64,000 nucleotides of DNA from the NCBI RefSeq assembly GCF_900187135.1, contig NZ_LT906443.1, positions 1,674,001 to 1,738,000 of the forward strand, given 5' to 3'. Below, in pieces: positions 15,813-25,067 of this stretch. Every line of letters begins with the position of its first letter. Position 1 is the first letter of the stretch. The notes under the pieces were generated by a model. It saw only the letters and a program-made list of their open reading frames with translations, had not been told where the DNA came from and searched no databases. The DNA comes from Corynebacterium ulcerans. Lineage in GTDB: Bacteria > Actinomycetota > Actinomycetes > Mycobacteriales > Mycobacteriaceae. A program made the translations under genes and the position numbers.

Positions 15813-15829
15813 GTGTAAAGGGTTTCTCG

Positions 15830-16864
15830 GTGGTTTTAAGAAGATTGTGCACAATTGTAGCTATGGGTGTTCTTGTTGCTACAGGAGCTCCCAGCGGGCA
15901 TGCGCTCCCCTCCGACGGGTATTTTGACACTGCGAATGTGCCAGGGGAAATAAAAGTAAACCAAGGCGATCAGATTCATCCGGAAAACTCTCGATATGGG
16001 CATTCCTATTGCACTGCTGGCTACGTAGACGTTGAAAACGGTCGGGTATGGCTAGCTGGACATTGTGGAGCAGACGGCGCCAAGGTATATGACAAGCATA
16101 AACGAGAAATAGGGACGCTTAAGCAGCGATACGACAAAGAGCTGACAGAAGGGCAATGGCCACGCGGGCATCATAATTTCCGAGCGAATGATCTTGCGTA
16201 CGTGCAGCTTGCCGATAAGAATTTTGCGGGAAAGAATGTCTTTTCTGGAAACCAGATATATCAGCCGCAAAAGGGTGACACAGTGTGCTACTACGGTGCC
16301 GCCTCAAAGAAGACTTCATGCTCGGAAGTGCTGAATACGGACTCGTATCTTACGGTGACCGGCCAGCTCGGCACGATAAGCGGTGACTCTGGAGGGCCTA
16401 ACTGGGTTCCCGGGAAAGGGTACGTAGGGCAAACACTAGGGTCGTTGTCCTGGGAAAACACAGGCGCGAGTGTTTCTATAATCCGTAACCAAGATGTCGA
16501 TATGACTTCTCTAGCGATCCCTTGGCAGCAAGATTATGAATTTTCTTTCCCCACGCCGGAAGAAGCCAAACAGGTACAAAAAGCTGAAGTTCTTCTACCG
16601 ATGATCTACCAGGAGACCCGGCAGCGCGAGGAAAACAACGCGTGGAAGTTTGATAAATACCTATCGGATTTAGGTTACGCAGAGGAGGAAGCCGCGCTGC
16701 GTGAGGCTGTGCAGCAGCACAAGGCTGCTTTAGTCAATGTCTTAGAAAGCAACCCTTGGGATGGCGATAATGCAGGGAGAGTTTCTTTTCTTACTGCCGT
16801 TACCAAAGTGACAGCGCTGGGCGAAGAGATTAACCAGCTCATAGAAGAAAAGAGCACGACCTAA
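15830..16864 (+). CDS. Secreted trypsin-like (S1) serine protease
   Basis: A 344-residue exported protease. The N-terminus (MVLRRLCTIVAMGVLVATGA, then PSGHA) is a signal peptide with likely cleavage after GHA. The triad is visible: His in LAGHCGA, Asp in RANDLAYV, Ser in GDSGGPNW. The catalytic part covers about residues 35-225; the last 110 residues are charged and helical without an obvious family. GTG start with poor Shine-Dalgarno. A strong hairpin ends the gene. Cys-containing segments (SYCTAGY with AGHCG; TVCYYG with KTSCSE) suggest two disulphides. Likely acts outside the cell or in the envelope; its substrate is unknown. Confidence 0.85.
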   Translation: MVLRRLCTIVAMGVLVATGAPSGHALPSDGYFDTANVPGEIKVNQGDQIHPENSRYGHSYCTAGYVDVENGRVWLAGHCGADGAKVYDKHKREIGTLKQRYDKELTEGQWPRGHHNFRANDLAYVQLADKNFAGKNVFSGNQIYQPQKGDTVCYYGAASKKTSCSEVLNTDSYLTVTGQLGTISGDSGGPNWVPGKGYVGQTLGSLSWENTGASVSIIRNQDVDMTSLAIPWQQDYEFSFPTPEEAKQVQKAEVLLPMIYQETRQREENNAWKFDKYLSDLGYAEEEAALREAVQQHKAALVNVLESNPWDGDNAGRVSFLTAVTKVTALGEEINQLIEEKSTT

Positions 16865-16870
16865 GACTAC

Positions 16871-16910
16871 AAAAGGTGGTCACCGGCTGGATTGTCGGTG
16901 GCCACCTTTT
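16871..16910. terminator. Bidirectional terminator
   Basis: A 15-bp stem, AAAAGGTGG-T-CACCG with CGGTGGCCACCTTTT (one G-U pair), 10-base loop. It ends the protease gene and, on the other strand, the small gene at 16931-17059. Confidence 0.85.
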
Positions 16911-16930
16911 CTCTGAGAACTCTTAGGGGG

Positions 16931-17059
16931 CTAGAGGGCTTCCTCCATCGCACCGTTTACATTATGTATTTTGAAGCTGCTTGCTTTACCTTCCAGCAGC
17001 GCGGTTTCCATATCCTCGTACATGCGTGCATCTTCATTCACATCATTGGTGTTACTCAT
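16931..17059 (-). CDS. Small acidic protein of 42 residues, unrecognised
   Basis: ATG at 17059, TAG at 16931-16933. On the minus strand AGGAGGA lies 10-11 bases before the ATG, one of the best ribosome binding sites in the window, and the bidirectional terminator follows the stop by 20 bases. The product starts MSNTNDVNEDARMYEDMETA and ends HNVNGAMEEAL; it is acidic, has no cysteine, signal peptide or membrane segment, and has a Lys/Ser-rich middle. A TACACT hexamer at 17117-17122 could be its -10 box. I do not recognise the family; a regulatory or precursor peptide is possible but unproven. Confidence 0.6.
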   Translation of the reverse strand: MSNTNDVNEDARMYEDMETALLEGKASSFKIHNVNGAMEEAL

Positions 17060-17380
17060 AAAAGAGAAGTCCTCCTGATTGGTTAGATACTTACGAACTC
17101 GGGATGAGTGGACGCCAGTGTAACTACGTCATCCCACCGATTACAGGGAGTCTGGTGGCTCGTGCGTGTGCAATAAAGGCGGTAATGTTAGCTTCTTGAC
17201 ACTGATTCTTTTTTAGCGCAGAGAATCCAAGCTTTGTGTGCAGGGAGGTTATCGCCAGTGGCGACCAGTCTGAGGGAAACAAGCATGCCCCTCAAGCAGC
17301 GTGAGATATATGTAACACATGGCAGGTGCGGCCTGTGTGAAGGTACGAAGCACTCGTTTTAGGCTGTGTTGATTGTCGTA
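17060..17380. other. Gene-free stretch upstream of the small gene
   Basis: No coding frame is supported. GGGATGA (17101-17107) and TCATCCC (17129-17135) form an inverted repeat around the putative minus-strand TACACT -10 box, so this may be the promoter/operator of the 42-residue gene. Nothing recognised in 17140-17380. Confidence 0.4.
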
Positions 17381-17460
17381 TTGTCGTTTTTGAGAACACT
17401 AGAAATCGCGGCCAGTGGTTTTGCAGGGCGCCGGGGCTCTAGCGTTCTCAAAAACAACAA
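17381..17460 (+). repeat. 80-bp inverted-repeat element, copy 1
   Basis: 22-base arms at 17381-17402 and 17439-17460 enclose 36 bases. The left arm starts TTGTCGTTTTTGAGAACA and ends CTAG; the right arm is its inverse with two mismatches. A second copy of exactly the same size is at 63191-63270 in the opposite orientation, with a partly similar loop. It encodes nothing and looks like a dispersed miniature element. Confidence 0.85.
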
Positions 17461-17489
17461 TTTCCTTGTCACGAGGCAGAAAACTACTA

Positions 17490-17529
17490 CGCCCCTGAGC
17501 TGGAAGCTAAACATTCCAGCTCAGGGGCG
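17490..17529 (-). terminator. Terminator of the murT-gatD operon
   Basis: Perfect 16-bp stem (CGCCCCTGAGCTGGAA with its complement) and 8-base loop, 20 bases after the gatD stop; on the minus strand followed by TAGTAGTTTT. Confidence 0.85.
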
Positions 17530-17548
17530 GGGATTACAGTGGCGAAAA

Positions 17549-18301
17549 CTACGCTAGACGTTCCTTGCGTAGCTGATCAACCACAGGCAGCTCGAGAGGA
17601 GCAAGCTCGCTGAGGGCTATACCCATAGCCTTGGCTAGCAGGAGATCAGCTAGTTGGGGGTTACGGGCAAGCGCGGGTCCGTGCATGTATGTGCAGATAA
17701 CGTTTCCTTGCACCGCACCTTCCGCAGTTATCTGCTCAGAGTTCGCCGACGCCTGAGAGATACCATGCTCATCTGTGTTGCCCACACCGCGAGTGACCTT
17801 TCCCAATGGCTGTGCATCAGGGCCAAGGATCGTGGCGCCCATGTGGTTTTCAAATCCGGTGAGGGGCTCTGTTAGCTCGGCAGTAATGCCGTTGCTGGTG
17901 GGGCTGGTGTGGAGCTCTCCGATAGTGCGTTTGGCTAGGGAAGAGGTGGTGGCGTCGATAAGTCCTACACCATCAACCATCCTGCCGCTTGCGCGGAAAG
18001 AACGACCGAGTACTTGAAGCCCGGCGCAAATACCTAAGACTGGGCGCCCGGCGTTTGCTGCGCGAGTAAGGCCGCCATCTGCGATGAGGTGCTCAGCGGC
18101 AAGGATCTGGGCTGTGTCTTCACCACCGCCTAGGCAATAAATATCCAAGGATTCCGGTACCGCTTGGCCCAGTTTCACCGTATGAATTTCTGCGGTGAAA
18201 CCTCGCATGCGGGCGCGTTGCCGCAACACCAAAGCGTTGCCGTCGTCGCCGTATGTGCTCAGGACATCGGGAAGGATGAGTCCAATAGAAAGATCAGTCA
18301 T
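17549..18301 (-). CDS. gatD: Lipid II isoglutaminyl synthase, glutamine amidotransferase subunit GatD
   Basis: Class I-type glutaminase of the MurT/GatD complex, which amidates the D-Glu of lipid II to D-isoglutamine at the inner face of the membrane. In 250 residues it has the nucleophile Cys92 in GICAGLQ, ENHMG, and catalytic His207 in YMHGP, with no synthetase domain, as expected for GatD. Its ATG shares a base with the murT stop (TAATG). It ends the minus-strand group dnaQ-like-murT-gatD. Annotation as cobyric acid synthase would be wrong for this short form. Confidence 0.93.
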   Translation of the reverse strand: MTDLSIGLILPDVLSTYGDDGNALVLRQRARMRGFTAEIHTVKLGQAVPESLDIYCLGGGEDTAQILAAEHLIADGGLTRAANAGRPVLGICAGLQVLGRSFRASGRMVDGVGLIDATTSSLAKRTIGELHTSPTSNGITAELTEPLTGFENHMGATILGPDAQPLGKVTRGVGNTDEHGISQASANSEQITAEGAVQGNVICTYMHGPALARNPQLADLLLAKAMGIALSELAPLELPVVDQLRKERLA

Positions 18302-19575
18302 TAGGACTCCTTTGCGGCCGCAATGGCCTTTTTCAAATCGCGGAATGCAGTGTAATTGGCAAGGACCTCAACGCGACCAGCTGGGCAAGCCTTGATGGCG
18401 TGCAAAGGATTCTTCATGAGCTCATGCTCTACCGAGGCATACGTCAGTCGCACGGACAGATCAGTGCCGCGTTCGCCAGAGGCTTTTACGGATAGCTCAT
18501 CGAGCTCCTCAAACTTAACGTCCCAGAGCCAAGAGAGATCTTCACCATCGGCGACCTGTCCATTAACCGCAATCACGAGGCCTTCTGCGGTGCGGTCGAC
18601 CATGGATAGCGCTTCTTGCCAGCCTGCTGGGTTTTTGGCCAAAAGCAGATGAATTTGGTGTTGCCCAAGAGTGATGGTGGAGTAGCGCCCCGCCACATCG
18701 TCGACAGCTTCTACCGCGCGAATCGCCTGGGGAAGCGGAACATGGAAACACTCTACGGCTGCAGCTACCGCTTGGGTGGCGTTGCCGCGATTAGCGTTGC
18801 CGGGAAGCGCCAGATCCAGAGCGGATACCTGCGTGGCAGGGGCGTCTGTGCGAGCCGGGGAGGTTATACCTTCAGCGGAGATGCTCCACTGCGGGGTCGG
18901 CCGGCGGAATTGTTCACCGTTGGGCAGCGGTTTGACTGCGTACCAGTCGGTGCCGTCGTGGACCACGTGTCCGCCGGTGCGTGGGCAGGAAACGGAATCT
19001 CCTTGCCAGCCAGCGCCTGCGGATACCCATACAACGTTTTTGGCATCGTAGGCGATGGAGCTAACAAGTACGTCGTCGCAGTTGGCGATCACAGTCATCT
19101 CGGGGTGCTTCATCACGCACTCACGGAGCGCACGCTCAATCTTGTTGATTTCTCCCACCCTGTCCAGTTGATCGCGGGTGAGGTTGAGGAGGATTAAGCA
19201 TGATGGCTTGAGACGATCTGCTACGGCTGGAACGTGGAGTTCGTCTACCTCAAGGATCACATGGCTAGCCTCCTGACCTGCCATGAGTGCGGAGATGATG
19301 CCGGCGTCCATATTGTCGCCGCCCTCGTTAGTTGCCACAGTATGTTGTGCACGCACCGCAGATGCGAGCATACGAGTGGTTGTAGATTTACCGTTGGTGC
19401 CAGTGACAAGGGCAACGGGACGGTCGTCGCCTAGCGACGCCATGATGTTCGGGTCGATTTTCTCGGCTATAAGGCCGCCAATCATTCCGCCCGACCCACG
19501 ACCGGTGGCACGCGAAGCGGTTGTGGCCAAGCGTGCAGCGCCGATGGCAAGGCGGGTGCGCAGATTCAAACTCAT
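18301..19575 (-). CDS. murT: Lipid II isoglutaminyl synthase, Mur-ligase subunit MurT
   Basis: ATP-dependent ligase that activates the D-Glu carboxylate and uses ammonia from GatD. 424 residues; P-loop TGTNGKST at 58-65, then LNLTRDQLDR, AGRYSTI and the C-terminal DUF1727-like domain (DLSWLWDVKFE). The insert that carries a four-cysteine zinc ribbon in other MurT proteins has only Cys197 (SCPRTGG, then no second CxxC), so zinc binding appears lost. It is 11 bases downstream of the dnaQ-like gene and coupled to gatD. Confidence 0.92.
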   Translation of the reverse strand: MSLNLRTRLAIGAARLATTASRATGRGSGGMIGGLIAEKIDPNIMASLGDDRPVALVTGTNGKSTTTRMLASAVRAQHTVATNEGGDNMDAGIISALMAGQEASHVILEVDELHVPAVADRLKPSCLILLNLTRDQLDRVGEINKIERALRECVMKHPEMTVIANCDDVLVSSIAYDAKNVVWVSAGAGWQGDSVSCPRTGGHVVHDGTDWYAVKPLPNGEQFRRPTPQWSISAEGITSPARTDAPATQVSALDLALPGNANRGNATQAVAAAVECFHVPLPQAIRAVEAVDDVAGRYSTITLGQHQIHLLLAKNPAGWQEALSMVDRTAEGLVIAVNGQVADGEDLSWLWDVKFEELDELSVKASGERGTDLSVRLTYASVEHELMKNPLHAIKACPAGRVEVLANYTAFRDLKKAIAAAKES

Positions 19576-19586
19576 GGGACCAGAGT

Positions 19587-20633
19587 TTAGTCGTCTTCGC
19601 GCGCCTTGCCTGGTTTGACGTCTACGACAGCCCGAAGGAATTCCTTATCTGTTATCAAAGGAATTCCTTTTCGGTGCCCATGCATGGCTTTTCCAACAAG
19701 GTCTTCTTTTTTATTGCACACCACAACGCTGGACTTGCGTGTGAGTTTTTCGTTATAAGCCAACCCGGTACGCAGGACTGCCTCGATGATGGTGTCTGGA
19801 TCTTCCGTGATTTCTGGGGCGATCACTACCTCCATGCCTTGTACAAAGCCATTAGAAGGGGAGTAAACGCCTGGATTTTCGTACTCGCGAGGAACCTCCA
19901 TGGCGTCTACTCGAATGTCTGAGCGCTGCAACCCAAACTTGTCTGCCCGCAGTTGATCAGGAGTATAAGAAGAGATGACTCCACACGCTTTTTCCACAAA
20001 GTGCATGCGTGCGATGAGCAGGGTTTCCTCGCGGGATACATGCTGCTCAGGACGCGCAGCGCGCTCAAGCGAAGCAACCGGAGAAGGGGAATCGAGGCCT
20101 AGCGCATGAGCGACAGCGCGGATACGGATGTCTTCAAAAGCAACGCCTTGACGGCGCGCCGTTGCTAGCGTATCGACGATCAAACGCGGGCGCGGAATAT
20201 GCCCTACTCGTTGTCGACGGTGGTTGCGGTGCCTGTGGCGAGCGCGGTTTGCCCGTGCGGCGTTACTCATGGCTCGACGAGACTCGGACACGAGGAAACC
20301 CCATGTATAAGGCGTGTTGTGGAGGATAAGGGTGCGGTCGTCGATAAGCTTGCCCAGCGGTTTTAGTATGTGACTAAATTTTTTACCTTGCGTGATTTCT
20401 TCTCGGCTGAGTCCGTGGAGATGGAAAGGGCCGGGGTTATCACCAGGGTTGATGACGGCATGAAAATGGTCGACTTCTTCCCCGTCTTCGGTGAAAGTGA
20501 CTGCATCGACAGTAATGAGGCGAGAAGTAGACGGGTGGATACCGCTTGTTTGTATCGATAACGCTACGTAAGGAGCATGCTCGATCTCGGCAGCTCGCTC
20601 TGCGTTGGGGGCGTCTACTTGCTTATTGGTCAT
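19587..20633 (-). CDS. DnaQ-like (DEDDh fold) protein with C-terminal BRCT domain, probably catalytically dead
   Basis: A 348-residue protein. Residues about 21-225 follow the polymerase III epsilon exonuclease fold: beta strand, HGLSREEI, LILHN at 102-106. About 255-335 resembles a BRCT domain. The metal-binding residues are missing: the usual DxE of Exo I is Ser26-Ile-Gln28, and the Exo II Asp after HN is absent. An Arg/His-rich insert (about 125-150) adds basic charge. It is therefore more likely a DNA- or protein-binding relative than the proofreading subunit. A gene of this kind precedes murT in C. glutamicum too. Confidence 0.75.
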   Translation of the reverse strand: MTNKQVDAPNAERAAEIEHAPYVALSIQTSGIHPSTSRLITVDAVTFTEDGEEVDHFHAVINPGDNPGPFHLHGLSREEITQGKKFSHILKPLGKLIDDRTLILHNTPYTWGFLVSESRRAMSNAARANRARHRHRNHRRQRVGHIPRPRLIVDTLATARRQGVAFEDIRIRAVAHALGLDSPSPVASLERAARPEQHVSREETLLIARMHFVEKACGVISSYTPDQLRADKFGLQRSDIRVDAMEVPREYENPGVYSPSNGFVQGMEVVIAPEITEDPDTIIEAVLRTGLAYNEKLTRKSSVVVCNKKEDLVGKAMHGHRKGIPLITDKEFLRAVVDVKPGKAREDD

Positions 20634-21105
20634 AGGGACAGTGTAGTCGGCGTATTTGACGGGTAAGCGTGACGCGGATTTGCGGGGTTAGCGGAAAAGA
20701 AAGGGGGAGGAAGGACGCATTTACATAGGTAACATTATTATAACAATATAAGCTATCGGTAGCCTGGTGGATTTTTGTGTGGTTAGCTAAAAAATTCACA
20801 TACATACACAAGGGGCGGGGTGAAAAGGTGGCCATTTTGATAAAAGTGTGAGCTCAGTGCGGTTGGTGAAGGGTGCTGTGTGGCGAATTTCCGAATGTGA
20901 AAGATTTCATTTTTGGACATCCGGGGCTACTGTGGGGAGATTTAAGGCGGGGGTACGGTTTTACCGAATAAGAAACCTTAACTTGAAATAAGTGTATGCC
21001 ATACATTACTTTGACATTGCTATTAAGTAGCCTTAAGGAAACCTGCCCCTGGATGTTATTTGCATGGGGATCTGGCACGTCAAAGATCGTGGAGGATCTG
21101 AAAGT
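20634..21105. other. Divergent promoter region between dnaQ-like and coiled-coil genes
   Basis: AT-rich, about 470 bases, no supported gene. A minus-strand TATAAT is at 20737-20742 (for the dnaQ-like gene, without a good -35). The 11-bp palindrome GTATGCCATAC at 20994-21004 sits just before the plus-strand promoter at 21011-21039. GGAGGATC precedes the coiled-coil gene start. Confidence 0.45.
21011..21039 (+). promoter_or_regulatory. Probable promoter of the coiled-coil gene
   Basis: TTGACA at 21011-21016, 17 bases, then TAAGGA at 21034-21039. The -10 box is imperfect. The palindrome at 20994-21004 lies immediately upstream. Confidence 0.45.
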
Positions 21106-22119
21106 ATGAAGAAGCTTGTCTCAACAGTGGTAAGTTGCGCGATCGCAGGATCGATATTGACTGCGCCGGTGGCTGGTGCTCAGGAGACTCGGATTGATGA
21201 GCTGCTGATAATGCGTCACTCAAATGGAAGTCCGTCTGTCACCGTATCTTGTAGTGCTGATAGCAAGAAAAGTTCTGAAGAACGGATAAGGCAGTGCAAA
21301 GATGCATCGATAAAACTACTGGCTGATGCACTTCTTAACGCAGACAAGCTAGCTCGTGAACAAGAGGAAAAGCTAGAGGAACAGGCGGAAAGATTTTTTG
21401 AGCTTGCTGGAATTCTGGAAAACGAACAAGCCTATAATAAATTTTTGATTCAGGTAATCTATCAAAAAATAGCTGAAATTAATAGACTGAAGCAGGATAA
21501 TCAGCGACAAAAACTAAAAATAGCGGAACTGAAGAAAAAAGTATCAGAGCTTGACGCTGAAGTAGAAAATGTACATAAACTGCTCGGTAAACTTAACGCA
21601 GACAATGAGAAGCTGAATGAATTCCTGCTAGAAAGTCTCAAAATTACGGAAGAGCAAGATCGTATAATCAAAGAGCAACAGAAAAATCTTCAGGATCTAA
21701 ATAATCAGATCGAGGACCTGCAAGATGATAACGACGCATTAGGCGAAGAAAACGATGCTCTGCGCGAGGATTACAAAAAAGCACTAGACGCCTTGAAGAA
21801 GTCTCTAGAGGAAAGCAAAGAACTCGCAGAGAAGAATCATGCGTTGAAGAATCAGCTTGCTAATGCGCAATCAAAGATTGAAGAGCTGGAGAAGAAGTAC
21901 GCCGAAGCTCAGCGCGATATCTTGGGTTTGAAGAACGACAATAAGCGTCTGGAAGATTTGAACAAGAAGAACTTGGACAAGCTTGGCGAGACCGAAGGCA
22001 AGCTCAACACTGCTTCTATACTGGCCACAGTCTTTGGTGTGATTTCGGCTATCGCAGCGATCATCGGAATTGGTGGCTTCCTCAAGCCAATCATTGACCG
22101 CTTCTTCCACCACCGTTAA
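21106..22119 (+). CDS. Exported coiled-coil protein with C-terminal membrane anchor
   Basis: A 337-residue protein; the ATG at 21106 after GGAGGATCTGAAAGT is chosen because it starts a signal peptide (MKKLVSTVVSCAIAGSILTA, cleavage near AGA-Q). Residues about 70-300 are an almost unbroken charged coiled coil with heptad patterns such as LNNQIEDLQDDNDALGEEND. A hydrophobic segment (about 303-327) and a short basic tail (FFHHR) end it. There is no LPxTG or LAxTG. This layout suggests a filament or stalk outside the membrane, held by the C-terminal segment. Two Cys (VSCSADSK, RQCKDA) may pair. Function unknown. Its AT-richer, Lys/Glu-heavy sequence differs from the neighbours. Confidence 0.8.
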   Translation: MKKLVSTVVSCAIAGSILTAPVAGAQETRIDELLIMRHSNGSPSVTVSCSADSKKSSEERIRQCKDASIKLLADALLNADKLAREQEEKLEEQAERFFELAGILENEQAYNKFLIQVIYQKIAEINRLKQDNQRQKLKIAELKKKVSELDAEVENVHKLLGKLNADNEKLNEFLLESLKITEEQDRIIKEQQKNLQDLNNQIEDLQDDNDALGEENDALREDYKKALDALKKSLEESKELAEKNHALKNQLANAQSKIEELEKKYAEAQRDILGLKNDNKRLEDLNKKNLDKLGETEGKLNTASILATVFGVISAIAAIIGIGGFLKPIIDRFFHHR

Positions 22120-22154
22120 ATATAAGAAAACCGGGTGTATAGGCCTGGAATCTT

Positions 22155-22184
22155 AAGGCGCTGCCCGAACACGGGCAGCGCCTT
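22155..22184. terminator. Bidirectional terminator
   Basis: AAGGCGCTGCCCG, four-base loop, complement, then TTGCG. It separates the convergent coiled-coil and nitroreductase genes. Confidence 0.85.
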
Positions 22185-22191
22185 TTGCGCT

Positions 22192-22935
22192 CTAAAGATC
22201 AAAGCCTTGGGAACGAGCAATCTCAAAGGTAAGGTCGCGGTTGTCTTTGATCGGTGGATTCTTTTGGAGAGTTTGGATGGTGAAGCTGTCCACTCGCTGG
22301 TTAGCATTGCGGAGGTCGTAATAGGTGGTCATGGTGGAGTCATAAGAAGTCATAGACTCTGACCAATCCTCTGGCTCGTGATAGCCATTTTCCATGATTC
22401 GGAGGCTCTTGGGCATGCGTGGTTTGAGCTGGGGCGACTGATTTGGCCAGCCCAAAGTCATGCCAACAACGGGGAAGGTGAGTTCCGGAAGTGCGAGCAC
22501 GTCAATTACGGCGGCAGCGTCGTTGTGAACGTTGCCGAGGAAATTAACACCCAGACCGAGGGACTCTGCCGCGATGCATACGTTTTGGGCCATGAGGCAG
22601 GCGTCGGTAAAGCCTTGGACGAAATTGCGTGGGTATCCGGCGGGTTCGGTCGGGGCGTCGTTATGGGCAAGGATGCGTTTGGTTCGATGTAAATCGACGA
22701 TAAAAAGAAGGTAGATGGGTGCTCGACCCACATATTCTTGAGTTCCGATTTCGGTCAGCTGTTCGCGGAGCTTGGGATCGGTGACGCGGATAATGCTCGC
22801 GGTCTGCATGCCAAGGGAGGTGGGGGTATGCAATGCTACTTGGAAGATCTGGTCAAGCATTTCTTCCGTGACTGGTTCAGATGTGAACTCGCGAATCGTG
22901 CGGTGGTTGAGCTGCGTGCGGATTGTCTCGTTCAT
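22192..22935 (-). CDS. NfsA-like NAD(P)H-dependent FMN nitroreductase
   Basis: Flavin oxidoreductase of the nitroreductase superfamily, 247 residues from the ATG at 22935. The typical start NHRTIREF, TPTSLGMQTASI (FMN/dimer region) and the later ESLGLGVNFLGN and PVVGMTLGWPNQSP match the NfsA/FRP branch, which reduces nitroaromatics, quinones or free flavin with NADPH. The frame extends to 23010 without family similarity; neither start has a strong Shine-Dalgarno. It lies 87 bases after the leuA stop on the same strand. Confidence 0.85.
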   Translation of the reverse strand: MNETIRTQLNHRTIREFTSEPVTEEMLDQIFQVALHTPTSLGMQTASIIRVTDPKLREQLTEIGTQEYVGRAPIYLLFIVDLHRTKRILAHNDAPTEPAGYPRNFVQGFTDACLMAQNVCIAAESLGLGVNFLGNVHNDAAAVIDVLALPELTFPVVGMTLGWPNQSPQLKPRMPKSLRIMENGYHEPEDWSESMTSYDSTMTTYYDLRNANQRVDSFTIQTLQKNPPIKDNRDLTFEIARSQGFDL

Positions 22936-23022
22936 GAGTCTCAACTGTAGCGGGGTCGCATGCAGCGCGGGCGCAGGAAACCCCACCAAAACTATGCTTT
23001 GGTGGGGCAAAGTAGGGGATGT

Positions 23023-24940
<1,918 letters not shown>

Positions 24941-24944
24941 TTTT

Positions 24945-24986
24945 CTAGGCCTGTGACCCGCCGCGGCATAGAAGAAGTAGGTTCAT
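24945..24986 (-). CDS. leuL: leuA leader peptide
   Basis: 13 codons, MNLLLLCRGGSQA, with four consecutive Leu codons (CTA CTT CTT CTA) directly before the pairing segment of the leader. Ribosome stalling here when Leu-tRNA is scarce should change the downstream folding. The stop TAG precedes the first hairpin by 4 bases. A weak AGGC is the only Shine-Dalgarno. Similar leaders are known for branched-chain genes of C. glutamicum. Confidence 0.8.
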   Translation of the reverse strand: MNLLLLCRGGSQA

Positions 24987-25031
24987 GCCTGACATGTGGC
25001 ATAGCATACATATGATGTGAAATGTTTCCAG
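24985..25031. promoter_or_regulatory. Overlapping divergent promoters of leuA and deoR
   Basis: Plus strand: CTGACA (24989-24994), 16 bases, TATGAT (25011-25016), for deoR. Minus strand: CTGGAA (25026-25031), 17 bases, TATGCT (25003-25008), for leuA. The inverted repeat ATGCC-N8-GGCAT (24985-25002) covers the deoR -35 box and the start of the leuA transcript and may be an operator. Confidence 0.5.
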
Positions 25032-25067
25032 TGAAATTAGACTTTTGGGGGTGAAGTAAGGGGCATC

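Noticed and set aside
16892..17086. 64-residue plus-strand frame after the protease
   Set aside because: It begins inside the terminator and has no ribosome site; the opposite strand holds a better small gene.
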